Of a stretch of 5,636 nucleotides of DNA, positions 1 through 5,365 are shown piece after piece. The notes beneath the pieces are model-generated. The model was given only the letters and a program-made list of their open reading frames with translations, had not been told where the DNA came from and did not search any database. Origin of the DNA: an uncultured Rhodospirillales bacterium (GTDB taxonomy: Bacteria > Pseudomonadota > Alphaproteobacteria > Rhodospirillales > 2-02-FULL-58-16); NCBI GenBank assembly GCA_913053795.1, contig CAJXGZ010000161.1:1-5636 (forward strand). The letters are read 5' to 3'. The stretch's first letter is position 1, and each line of letters starts with the position of its first letter. Both the position numbers and the translations under genes were made by a program.

Positions 1-1297
1 GACGCTGGGAGAGGAGTTCTGCACCCGAACCCTCGGCATCGGCGCCGAAAAGCTCAACAATGTAACCTTTAACCTGTTGAGCGAGATCGGTTTTTCCAAG
101 AGCGACCTGGAGGCCGCCAACACCCACGCCTGCGGGGCCATGACCCTGGAGGGCGCACCCCACATCAAGGAAGAGCACCTTCCGGTGTTCGACTGCGCCA
201 GCCCGTGCGGCCGCATCGGCGCGCGCATGCTTTCCGTTGAAAGCCACATCCGCATGATGGCGGCGAGCCAGCCCTTCATCAGCGGCGCCATATCCAAGAC
301 CATCAACATGGCCAACGCGGCCACCGTCGAGAATTGCAAGGACGCCTACATGCTGTCCTGGCGCCTCGGCCTCAAGGCCAACGCCCTTTATCGGGACGGC
401 TCCAAGCTGTCCCAGCCGTTGCAGGCGGCGCTGCTGAACGAAGAAGACGCCGGTCTCTTGGCGACGGCGGAAGCGCCAGCCGCCGTGCGCGCCGAAAAGG
501 TCGCCGAGCGCATCATCGAACGCTTCGTGGTGAAACGCCATCGCCTGCCCCAACGGCGCAAGGGATACACCCAGAAAGCCACCGTCGGCGGCCACAAGGT
601 GTACCTGCGCACCGGCGAATACGAAGACGGAAAACTGGGCGAGATTTTCATCGATATGCACAAGGAAGGCGCCGCCTTCCGCAGCCTCATGAACAACTTC
701 GCCATCGCCATCTCCATCGGCATGCAATACGGCGTGCCGCTTGAGGAATACGTGGAGGCCTTCACCTTCACCCGCTTCGAGCCATCGGGCCTGGTGGAAG
801 GCAACGAAACCATCAAGATGGCCACCTCCATCCTCGATTATTTGTTCCGCGAACTGGCCGTTTCCTATCTGTCGCGCAACGATCTGGCCCATGTGAACCC
901 CAGCGACTTGGCGCCTGACTGCCTGGGTCGCGGCAATGACGAGGGCGACCTGCCCACCCCCTCCGACGCCGGCGCCATGAAAGTGGTGGAGCGCTTCACC
1001 AGCCAAGGCTTCGTGCGCTCCAACTTCATGGTGATCAAGGGGTCCAAGGGATACGGCGGCGGCGGCGCGGCGGCGGCGGCGGCCAGCGGCGTCCTAGCCG
1101 CCCCCGAGGCGGCGGAGGCGTTGAACCTTGACGCCGTCGTCATCGAGGAAGTGAACGAACGCATGGACCATGTGCGCGTAGCAAAGATGAAAGGCTATGA
1201 GGGAGATTCCTGCGACGAATGCGGAAACTTCACGCTGGTGCGCAACGGCACTTGCCTGAAATGCATGACATGCGGCGGCACCAGCGGATGTTCGTGA
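1..1297 (+). CDS. nrdJ: Vitamin B12-dependent (class II) ribonucleotide reductase, C-terminal part
   Basis: Adenosylcobalamin-dependent reductase that makes deoxyribonucleotides for DNA synthesis in the cytoplasm, without needing oxygen. The frame is open from the first complete codon at base 2 (Thr-Leu-Gly-Glu...), so the gene starts outside the window; about 431 residues are visible of a family that is usually near 1,200 in alphaproteobacteria. Family hallmarks seen directly are VFDCASPCGRIGAR (nt ~188-229), SGAISKTINM, the CKDAYMLSWRLGLKANALYR stretch (nt ~335-394), and a C-terminal tail with CDEC, CLKC, CMTC and a final GCS. In this family such C-terminal cysteines shuttle reducing equivalents to the active site (known for the family, not tested here). 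A Gly/Ala-rich stretch (nt ~1050-1100) links the core to the tail and is probably flexible. A TTG at 77 is not a credible start, because the homology continues upstream of it. A terminator-like hairpin follows 38 nt after the stop codon. Confidence 0.95.
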   Translation, partial: TLGEEFCTRTLGIGAEKLNNVTFNLLSEIGFSKSDLEAANTHACGAMTLEGAPHIKEEHLPVFDCASPCGRIGARMLSVESHIRMMAASQPFISGAISKTINMANAATVENCKDAYMLSWRLGLKANALYRDGSKLSQPLQAALLNEEDAGLLATAEAPAAVRAEKVAERIIERFVVKRHRLPQRRKGYTQKATVGGHKVYLRTGEYEDGKLGEIFIDMHKEGAAFRSLMNNFAIAISIGMQYGVPLEEYVEAFTFTRFEPSGLVEGNETIKMATSILDYLFRELAVSYLSRNDLAHVNPSDLAPDCLGRGNDEGDLPTPSDAGAMKVVERFTSQGFVRSNFMVIKGSKGYGGGGAAAAAASGVLAAPEAAEALNLDAVVIEEVNERMDHVRVAKMKGYEGDSCDECGNFTLVRNGTCLKCMTCGGTSGCS

Positions 1298-1321
1298 CGC
1301 GCTAGCCGCGAAAGATATCCT

Positions 1322-1379
1322 CCCTGGGAAACTTAGGGGCGGCGTTCAAAGGCTTCGGCCCTGGCGCCGCCCCCCTTTT
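1322..1379 (+). repeat. 58-bp direct repeat, copy 1 (terminator-like element)
   Basis: This block matches bases 1993-2050 at 57 of 58 positions, in the same orientation and 671 bp apart start to start. The only difference is C at 1360 versus G at 2031. Identity begins at CCCTGGG, includes a 14-nt stretch before the hairpin stem, and stops at the end of the T run. The two copies precisely bracket the brnTA module and its promoter. Confidence 0.93.
1336..1379 (+). terminator. Rho-independent-type terminator after nrdJ (inside repeat copy 1)
   Basis: A perfect 9-bp stem, GGGGCGGCG (1336-1344) with CGCCGCCCC (1365-1373), is followed by CC and TTTT. Its 20-nt loop contains a small nested hairpin, GGC-TTCG-GCC (1351-1360), with the very stable C(UUCG)G tetraloop. 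The T run is short, so efficiency is uncertain, but the position just past the nrdJ stop fits well. On the minus strand the hairpin would also lie downstream of brnA, though the T content there is weak (TAAGTTT). Confidence 0.75.
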
Positions 1380-1396
1380 ATTGGGCGGACGTTGCA

Positions 1397-1711
1397 TCAA
1401 TGCGTCTTTACATATTTCCGGAGCACGTCATTAATGCGCGTTTGCCAACCCTTGCCGGTCGCCTGGAAATACTCAATGACTTCAGGAGACAGCCGCAAGG
1501 ACAAAAGACGTTTTGTCGGCTTCTTTTGCGCCCCACGCCCACGGCGCTCCACCGGCTCGCCATCCCGATATAACTGACCCTCATCGAAGAACTCACGGGG
1601 AAGCTCCGGGATTTCATCAAGTTCCTTTTTGGTGGGCTCTCCTTTTTTGCTTAGCACTGGGGCGTCAATCTTCTGCAAATTGCTCTTCAAACCAGCGGAT
1701 TTCGCGTTCAT
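1397..1711 (-). CDS. brnA: BrnA family antitoxin (type II toxin-antitoxin)
   Basis: Antitoxin expected to bind and neutralise the BrnT toxin and, as a dimer, to repress the shared promoter (known for the BrnTA family). The protein has 104 residues. The N-terminal ~60 are charged and Pro/Glu-rich, including KKELDEIPELP and REFFDEGQLYRDGEP, and probably form the toxin-wrapping part. Residues ~67-101 (LLSLRLSPEVIEYF, then GKGWQTRINDVLRKYV) carry the typical BrnA ribbon-helix-helix DNA-binding segment. The ATG at 1711 is supported by a GAGGA ribosome binding site (1722-1718), 6 nt upstream and inside brnT. The gene overlaps the brnT 3' end by 47 nt in another frame, which suggests coupled translation. 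It converges on nrdJ, with the repeat element between them. Confidence 0.9.
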   Translation of the reverse strand: MNAKSAGLKSNLQKIDAPVLSKKGEPTKKELDEIPELPREFFDEGQLYRDGEPVERRGRGAQKKPTKRLLSLRLSPEVIEYFQATGKGWQTRINDVLRKYVKTH

Positions 1712-1946
1712 TGGCTTTCCTCATGGAAATAATGCGCGTCACTTCATCGCGCGTCGTGTGGACGATCACAACCAATCTGCCCGCAAGTTCGCCCATGGTG
1801 ATTTCGCGGTCCTCGCCGTAGTTCTGGCGATTGTCCGTCCATGTGATGCGTCGAGGACCGTTAAAAACAAGCGGGGCATCCTCAAAATCGATCCCTCGAT
1901 CAGCAATGGCGGCGAGCCGTTTCGCTTGGTCGTATTCGACCTTCAT
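1665..1946 (-). CDS. brnT: BrnT family ribonuclease toxin (type II toxin-antitoxin)
   Basis: A 93-residue DUF497/BrnT protein. The family is a RelE-like fold RNase toxin that inhibits translation until bound by BrnA (family knowledge). Seen here are the N-terminal YDQAKRLAAIADRGIDFEDA, the central YGEDREITMGEL, the LVVIVHTTR strand, and the C-terminal RIISMRKANERE signature, in the expected order and at the usual length. I chose the ATG at 1946. An in-frame TTG at 1973 would add 9 residues, but it lies between the -35 and -10 boxes, so it would not be in the transcript. The promoter position places transcription start at or next to the ATG, with no ribosome binding site, so the message is probably leaderless. 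The codons for the conserved Met-Arg-Lys-Ala also contain the brnA ribosome binding site. The module is AT-richer than the flanking genes, which hints at transfer. Confidence 0.91.
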   Translation of the reverse strand: MKVEYDQAKRLAAIADRGIDFEDAPLVFNGPRRITWTDNRQNYGEDREITMGELAGRLVVIVHTTRDEVTRIISMRKANEREIRWFEEQFAED

Positions 1947-1981
1947 GATTTTATTGTAGCTACAGAATGCCAAGATGTCAA
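1944..1981 (-). promoter_or_regulatory. brnTA promoter, sigma-70 type
   Basis: On the minus strand there is a perfect TTGACA -35 box (1981-1976), a 17-nt spacer (1975-1959), and a TACAAT -10 box (1958-1953; five of six consensus bases). Seven nucleotides after the -10 box comes the A of the brnT ATG (1946), so initiation is predicted at or within a base or two of the start codon. Repeat copy 2 begins 11 bp upstream of the -35 box. Confidence 0.82.
1955..1964. promoter_or_regulatory. Palindrome overlapping the brnT -10 box, candidate BrnA operator
   Basis: TGTAGCTACA is a perfect 10-bp palindrome that overlaps the -10 hexamer and its upstream edge. BrnTA modules are known to be autoregulated by BrnA through its ribbon-helix-helix domain, and a symmetric site here would block RNA polymerase. 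That BrnA binds this particular site is inference. Confidence 0.45.
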
Positions 1982-1992
1982 AAGCCGGACAA

Positions 1993-2050
1993 CCCTGGGA
2001 AACTTAGGGGCGGCGTTCAAAGGCTTCGGCGCTGGCGCCGCCCCCCTTTT
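1993..2050 (+). repeat. 58-bp direct repeat, copy 2 (terminator-like element)
   Basis: Second copy of the element at 1322-1379, with one mismatch (G at 2031). It carries the same 9-bp stem (2007-2015 with 2036-2044) and ends CCCCCCTTTT. The mismatch falls at the third pair of the inner UUCG hairpin, which is closed by C in copy 1 and broken by G here. Reading in the plus direction, no gene lies between the two copies for it to terminate, so as a terminator it would only block read-through or antisense transcription towards oadG. Confidence 0.93.
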
Positions 2051-2133
2051 CGCACCTTCAAAAAAATATCGTTCCCCTCCGCGCCCAATGGCGATACCAT
2101 GCGTTGCAACATAGCAAGCGCAAGCGAGGGACA
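2051..2133 (+). other. Leader region before oadG
   Basis: This 83-bp stretch must hold the oadGAB promoter unless transcription reads through from further upstream. It contains an A-rich run (CAAAAAAATAT, from about 2058) and an 8-bp palindrome GTTGCAAC (2103-2110). I see no convincing -35/-10 pair. Weak TACCAT at about 2094 lacks a good partner. GAGGG (2126-2130) is the likely oadG ribosome binding site, but it is unusually close, 3 nt from the ATG. Confidence 0.35.
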
Positions 2134-2364
2134 ATGGCTGTTTCCGAACTCATGATGGAAGGCGTTAACCTGATGGTTATCGGCATGGGCACGGTGTTCG
2201 TGTTTCTGACCGTCATGGTGGCGTCGGTGCTCCTGATGTCCAAGCTGGCGCGGAAAATCGAGGGCGCGGCGCCGCCGCCGGACGCCGGAGACAGCGCTCC
2301 CGATGATCACATCGCGGCCATCGGAGCGGCGATTCGCCGTCATCGCGACTCGCGCTCCTCCTGA
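2134..2364 (+). CDS. oadG: Oxaloacetate decarboxylase gamma subunit (OadG)
   Basis: Small membrane anchor of the Na+-translocating oxaloacetate decarboxylase; in the family it holds the alpha and beta subunits together. The protein has 76 residues. After a short N-terminus (MAVSELMMEG) comes one transmembrane helix, about residues 12-33, with the family-typical MVIGMGTVFVFLTVMV. A Pro/Ala hinge (AAPPPDAGD) follows, then a C-terminal segment HIAAIGAAIRRHR like the OadG tail that contacts OadA. The ATG at 2134 is preferred because the N-terminus then matches the family pattern and GAGGG lies just upstream; an in-frame TTG at 2104 and an ATG at 2152 are alternatives. It is first in an oadG-oadA-oadB operon, 45 nt before oadA. 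Confidence 0.88.
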   Translation: MAVSELMMEGVNLMVIGMGTVFVFLTVMVASVLLMSKLARKIEGAAPPPDAGDSAPDDHIAAIGAAIRRHRDSRSS

Positions 2365-2409
2365 TTTATTCGTTCAACCCTCAAGCCTTAAAGGAGACAC
2401 CGACCGCTT

Positions 2410-4179
2410 ATGACTAGGCCACTTGGAATTACGGATTTAGTGCTGCGAGACGCCCACCAGTCTCTTTTGGCGACCCGCATGCGCACCGAAGACATGCTCC
2501 CTATTTGCTCTAAGCTGGACGACGTGGGCTATTGGTCCTTGGAAGTATGGGGCGGCGCCACCTTTGATTCGTGCATCCGCTTTCTCGGCGAAGACCCGTG
2601 GGAGCGCCTGCGCAAGTTTAAAGCCGCCTTGCCCAAAACGCCGTTGCAGATGCTGTTCAGGGGCCAGAACATTCTCGGCTATCGGCATTACGGCGACGAC
2701 GTGGTGGACAAGTTCGTCGAGCGCAGCGCCGTCAACGGCATAGACGTCTTCCGCATCTTCGACGCCATGAACGACATCCGCAACATCGAGCGCGCCATCA
2801 AGGCGGTCATCTCCGCCGGCAAACACGCCCAGGGCTGCGTCTCCTACACCTTGAGCCCTATACACAACATGGACTACTGGCTGGACTTGGCCAAGAAGCT
2901 GGAGGATTTGGGGTCCCACTCCATCTGCATCAAGGACATGGCCGGGCTGATCACCCCTTACGCGGCGGAAGAACTGGTGTCCCGCCTGAAGCAGACCGTG
3001 GACTTGCCCATCGCGCTGCACAGCCACGCCACCACGGGCATGAGCACGGCGGCCATCGTCAAGGCCGCCGAGGCGGGTTGCGACATGGTCGACGCCGCCA
3101 TCTCGACCATGAGCATGGCCACCGGCCATTCGGCCACCGAGTCGGTGGTGGCGATCATGGACGGAACCGGCCGCGACACCGATCTTAACCTGGGGCTGAT
3201 TGAGGAAATCGCCGCCTATTTCCGCCAGTTGCGCAAGAAATACGCCCAGTTCGAGGGCTCCATCAAAGGCATCGATTCGCGCATCCTGCTGGCCCAGGTG
3301 CCGGGCGGCATGCTCACCAACATGGAAAGCCAGCTCAAGGAACAAGGCGCGCTGGACAAAATGGACGAAGTCCTGGAGGAAATCCCCAAGGTCCGCGAAG
3401 ATCTGGGCTATCTGGCGCTGGTGACGCCGACCTCGCAGATTGTCGGCACGCAGGCGGTCATCAACGTCATGATGGGCGAGCGCTACAAGAGCATCACCAA
3501 GGAAACCCGCGCCGTGCTGCGCGGCGAATACGGCGCCACCCCGGCGCCCGTGGACAAGGATTTGCAGGCCAAGGTGCTGGAAAAAGGCGAAGAGCCCATG
3601 ACCTGCCGCCCGGCGGACGTTATCGAGCCGGAAGTGGACAAGCTCACCGAAGAGCTTAAAGGGATCGCCAAGGAGAAGGGCCTCAAGCTCGCCGACAACC
3701 TAATCGAGGACGTGCTGACCTACGCCCTGTTCCCGCAAATCGGACTCAGGTTCTTCGAGAACCGGGATAACCCGGACGCCTTCGAGCCGGCGCCCACGGA
3801 AGAAGACGCCCAGCCCGCGCCTAATCCGGGGACGGCAGGCGGCCCAGGCGGCCCAGGCGGCGTTGAAAGCTACCGTGTGGTGGTCAACGGCGCGGCTTAC
3901 AACGTCGAGGTCGGCCCAGGAGGCGCTGTGAGCGGCGCGGCGGCCCAACCGGCGGCGGCGGTGAACGGCGAGCCGGTCCCGTCGCCTCTGGCCGGCAATA
4001 TCTGGAAAATCCAGGTTGACGAGGGGCAAGAAGTGACGTCCGGCGAAGTGATCATCATTCTGGAAGCCATGAAGATGGAGACCGAAGTGCGCTCCCCCAG
4101 GGACGGCGTGATCACCTCAATCAACGTCAAGGAGGGCGACGCCGTACAGTCCGGCGACACCCTCGTCACCCTCGGTTAG
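2410..4179 (+). CDS. oadA: Oxaloacetate decarboxylase alpha subunit, biotin-containing (OadA)
   Basis: Soluble subunit that moves the carboxyl group of oxaloacetate to biotin, releasing pyruvate; carboxybiotin is then presented to OadB. The protein has 589 residues, full length for the family. Residues ~1-280 form the carboxyltransferase barrel: RDAHQS (Asp14), the lysine expected to be carbamylated in CIKDMAG (Lys175), and the metal-binding LHSHATTG (His204, His206). Residues ~285-455 form the conserved PYC/OadA domain with GTQAVINVMMGERYK. A Pro/Ala/Gly linker (~458-520) contains a small 9-bp tandem repeat (3841-3861) that encodes Gly-Gly-Pro units. Residues ~522-589 are the biotinyl domain, with the biotin-acceptor Lys555 in EAMKMET. 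The start at 2410 has AAGGAG (2391-2396) at a long 13-nt spacing, with no closer start codon. Pyruvate carboxylase subunit B is the only close alternative; the flanking oadG and oadB argue for the decarboxylase. Confidence 0.95.
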   Translation: MTRPLGITDLVLRDAHQSLLATRMRTEDMLPICSKLDDVGYWSLEVWGGATFDSCIRFLGEDPWERLRKFKAALPKTPLQMLFRGQNILGYRHYGDDVVDKFVERSAVNGIDVFRIFDAMNDIRNIERAIKAVISAGKHAQGCVSYTLSPIHNMDYWLDLAKKLEDLGSHSICIKDMAGLITPYAAEELVSRLKQTVDLPIALHSHATTGMSTAAIVKAAEAGCDMVDAAISTMSMATGHSATESVVAIMDGTGRDTDLNLGLIEEIAAYFRQLRKKYAQFEGSIKGIDSRILLAQVPGGMLTNMESQLKEQGALDKMDEVLEEIPKVREDLGYLALVTPTSQIVGTQAVINVMMGERYKSITKETRAVLRGEYGATPAPVDKDLQAKVLEKGEEPMTCRPADVIEPEVDKLTEELKGIAKEKGLKLADNLIEDVLTYALFPQIGLRFFENRDNPDAFEPAPTEEDAQPAPNPGTAGGPGGPGGVESYRVVVNGAAYNVEVGPGGAVSGAAAQPAAAVNGEPVPSPLAGNIWKIQVDEGQEVTSGEVIIILEAMKMETEVRSPRDGVITSINVKEGDAVQSGDTLVTLG

Positions 4180-4185
4180 CGCGCC

Positions 4186-5349
4186 ATGGACGTCATCGCC
4201 CAGTTGAAGACGCTCTGGGAGAGCACCGGACTGGCCAGCTTCACCCTTGGCCAAGCGGCGATGATCTTCATTTGCGGCGTGCTGATCTATCTGGCCATCG
4301 TCAAGAAGTTCGAGCCGCTGCTCCTGATTCCCATCAGCTTTGGCGGAATCCTCTCAAACATCCCCGGCGCCGGCGTCGCCATGGCCTCCATGGACCCAAG
4401 CCAGCCCGCGGGATTTCTTTATTACATCTACGATATCGGCATCAACTCAGGCGTCTTTCCCCTGCTGATCTTCATGGGCGTCGGCGCCCTCACCGACTTC
4501 GGCCCCCTGATCGCCCGGCCCAGCACCATCTTCCTCGGCGCCGCGGCCCAGTTTGGAATCTTCATCTCGCTGCTGGGCGCCCTGGCCATGAACGCCCTGC
4601 CGGGAATTGAGTTCAGCCTGGCCGACGCCGCCGCCATCGGCATCATCGGCGGGGCCGACGGGCCGACGGCCATCTTCCTCTCCAGCCGATTATCCCAGGA
4701 CTTGATGGGACCAATCGCCGTGGCGGCGTATTCCTATATGGCGCTGGTGCCCATCATCCAGCCGCCCATCATGCGCGCCCTCACCACCGAAAGAGAGCGC
4801 ACCATCGTCATGCAGCAGCTGAGGCCGGTTTCCAAACTGGAGAAAATCCTCTTCCCGCTCACCGTTCTGCTTCTGTGCGCCTTGTTCCTTCCTTCGGCGG
4901 CGCCGCTGATCGGCTCCATCACGTTCGGCAACCTGCTCAGGGAATGCGGCGTCGTCGAGCGCCTCTCCAAAACCGCCCAGAACGAACTGATCAACATCGT
5001 CACCATCTTCCTCGGCCTCGGCATCGGCACCAAATTATCCGCCGAAAAGTTCCTCAACGCCGAGACTCTGGGCATCCTCTTGCTGGGGCTGATAGCGTTC
5101 AGCATCGGCACCGCGACCGGCGTTCTGATGGGCAAGCTGATGAACGTCATGTCCGGCGGCAAGATCAATCCCCTGATCGGCGCGGCGGGCGTCTCGGCGG
5201 TGCCCATGTCGGCCCGGGTAGTCAACAAGGTGGGCCTTGAATCCGACCACCACAACTTCCTGCTGATGCACGCCATGGGCCCTAACGTGGCCGGCGTCAT
5301 CGGCTCGGCGGTGGCCGCCGGCGTGCTGCTGTCGGTGCTGGGGGGGTAA
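4186..5349 (+). CDS. oadB: Oxaloacetate decarboxylase beta subunit, Na+ pump (OadB)
   Basis: Integral inner-membrane subunit that decarboxylates carboxybiotin and uses the energy to export Na+. The protein has 387 residues and about ten hydrophobic segments across its length. Family signatures seen are KKFEPLLLIPISFG (residues 40-53), GINSGVFPLLIFMGVGALTDFGP, and IGIIGGADGPTAIF with Asp158. This Asp corresponds to the aspartate reported as essential for Na+ transport in the Klebsiella enzyme. Also present are GLGIGTKLSAEKFL and the C-terminal DHHNFLLMHAMGPNVAGVIG with polar residues in a membrane segment. It starts 6 nt after the oadA stop with no clear ribosome binding site, so translation is probably coupled to oadA. 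Beta subunits of methylmalonyl-CoA or glutaconyl-CoA decarboxylases are similar, but the adjacent OadA fixes the substrate. It converges with the next gene, with a 16-bp gap and no obvious hairpin. Confidence 0.94.
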   Translation: MDVIAQLKTLWESTGLASFTLGQAAMIFICGVLIYLAIVKKFEPLLLIPISFGGILSNIPGAGVAMASMDPSQPAGFLYYIYDIGINSGVFPLLIFMGVGALTDFGPLIARPSTIFLGAAAQFGIFISLLGALAMNALPGIEFSLADAAAIGIIGGADGPTAIFLSSRLSQDLMGPIAVAAYSYMALVPIIQPPIMRALTTERERTIVMQQLRPVSKLEKILFPLTVLLLCALFLPSAAPLIGSITFGNLLRECGVVERLSKTAQNELINIVTIFLGLGIGTKLSAEKFLNAETLGILLLGLIAFSIGTATGVLMGKLMNVMSGGKINPLIGAAGVSAVPMSARVVNKVGLESDHHNFLLMHAMGPNVAGVIGSAVAAGVLLSVLGG

Positions 5350-5365
5350 CGCGGGCCGCCAACCA

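Noticed and set aside
388..831. 147-codon open frame on the minus strand inside nrdJ
   Set aside because: Antisense to conserved NrdJ sequence and without recognisable motifs; treated as a composition artefact.
1040..1110. GGC/GCG-rich run in nrdJ as a possible frameshift or repeat expansion
   Set aside because: The frame continues through it to the correct NrdJ C-terminus, so it is simply a Gly/Ala linker.
1388..1412. Short symmetric sequence around the brnA stop (GCATCAATGC and flanking GACG/CGTC)
   Set aside because: The central arms leave only a 2-nt loop and the outer arms pair over about five bases, too weak to call a terminator or a site.
1392..1577. 61-codon open frame on the plus strand opposite brnA
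   Set aside because: Antisense shadow of brnA, with no ribosome binding site or recognisable sequence.
1629..2114. 161-codon open frame on the plus strand across brnTA and repeat copy 2
   Set aside because: It is antisense to two recognisable toxin-antitoxin genes, runs through the terminator hairpin, and resembles no family I know.
2437..3345. Long (302-codon) open frame on the minus strand inside oadA
   Set aside because: It lies wholly antisense to a clearly conserved gene, reads as a low-complexity His/Val/Ala/Gly-rich peptide with no recognisable domain, and is what a high-GC3 gene produces on its opposite strand.
3838..3861. GGCCCAGGC tandem repeats in oadA
   Set aside because: About two copies of a 9-bp unit coding for a Gly/Pro linker before the biotinyl domain. 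Such linkers are normal in this family, so it is noted in the oadA entry only.
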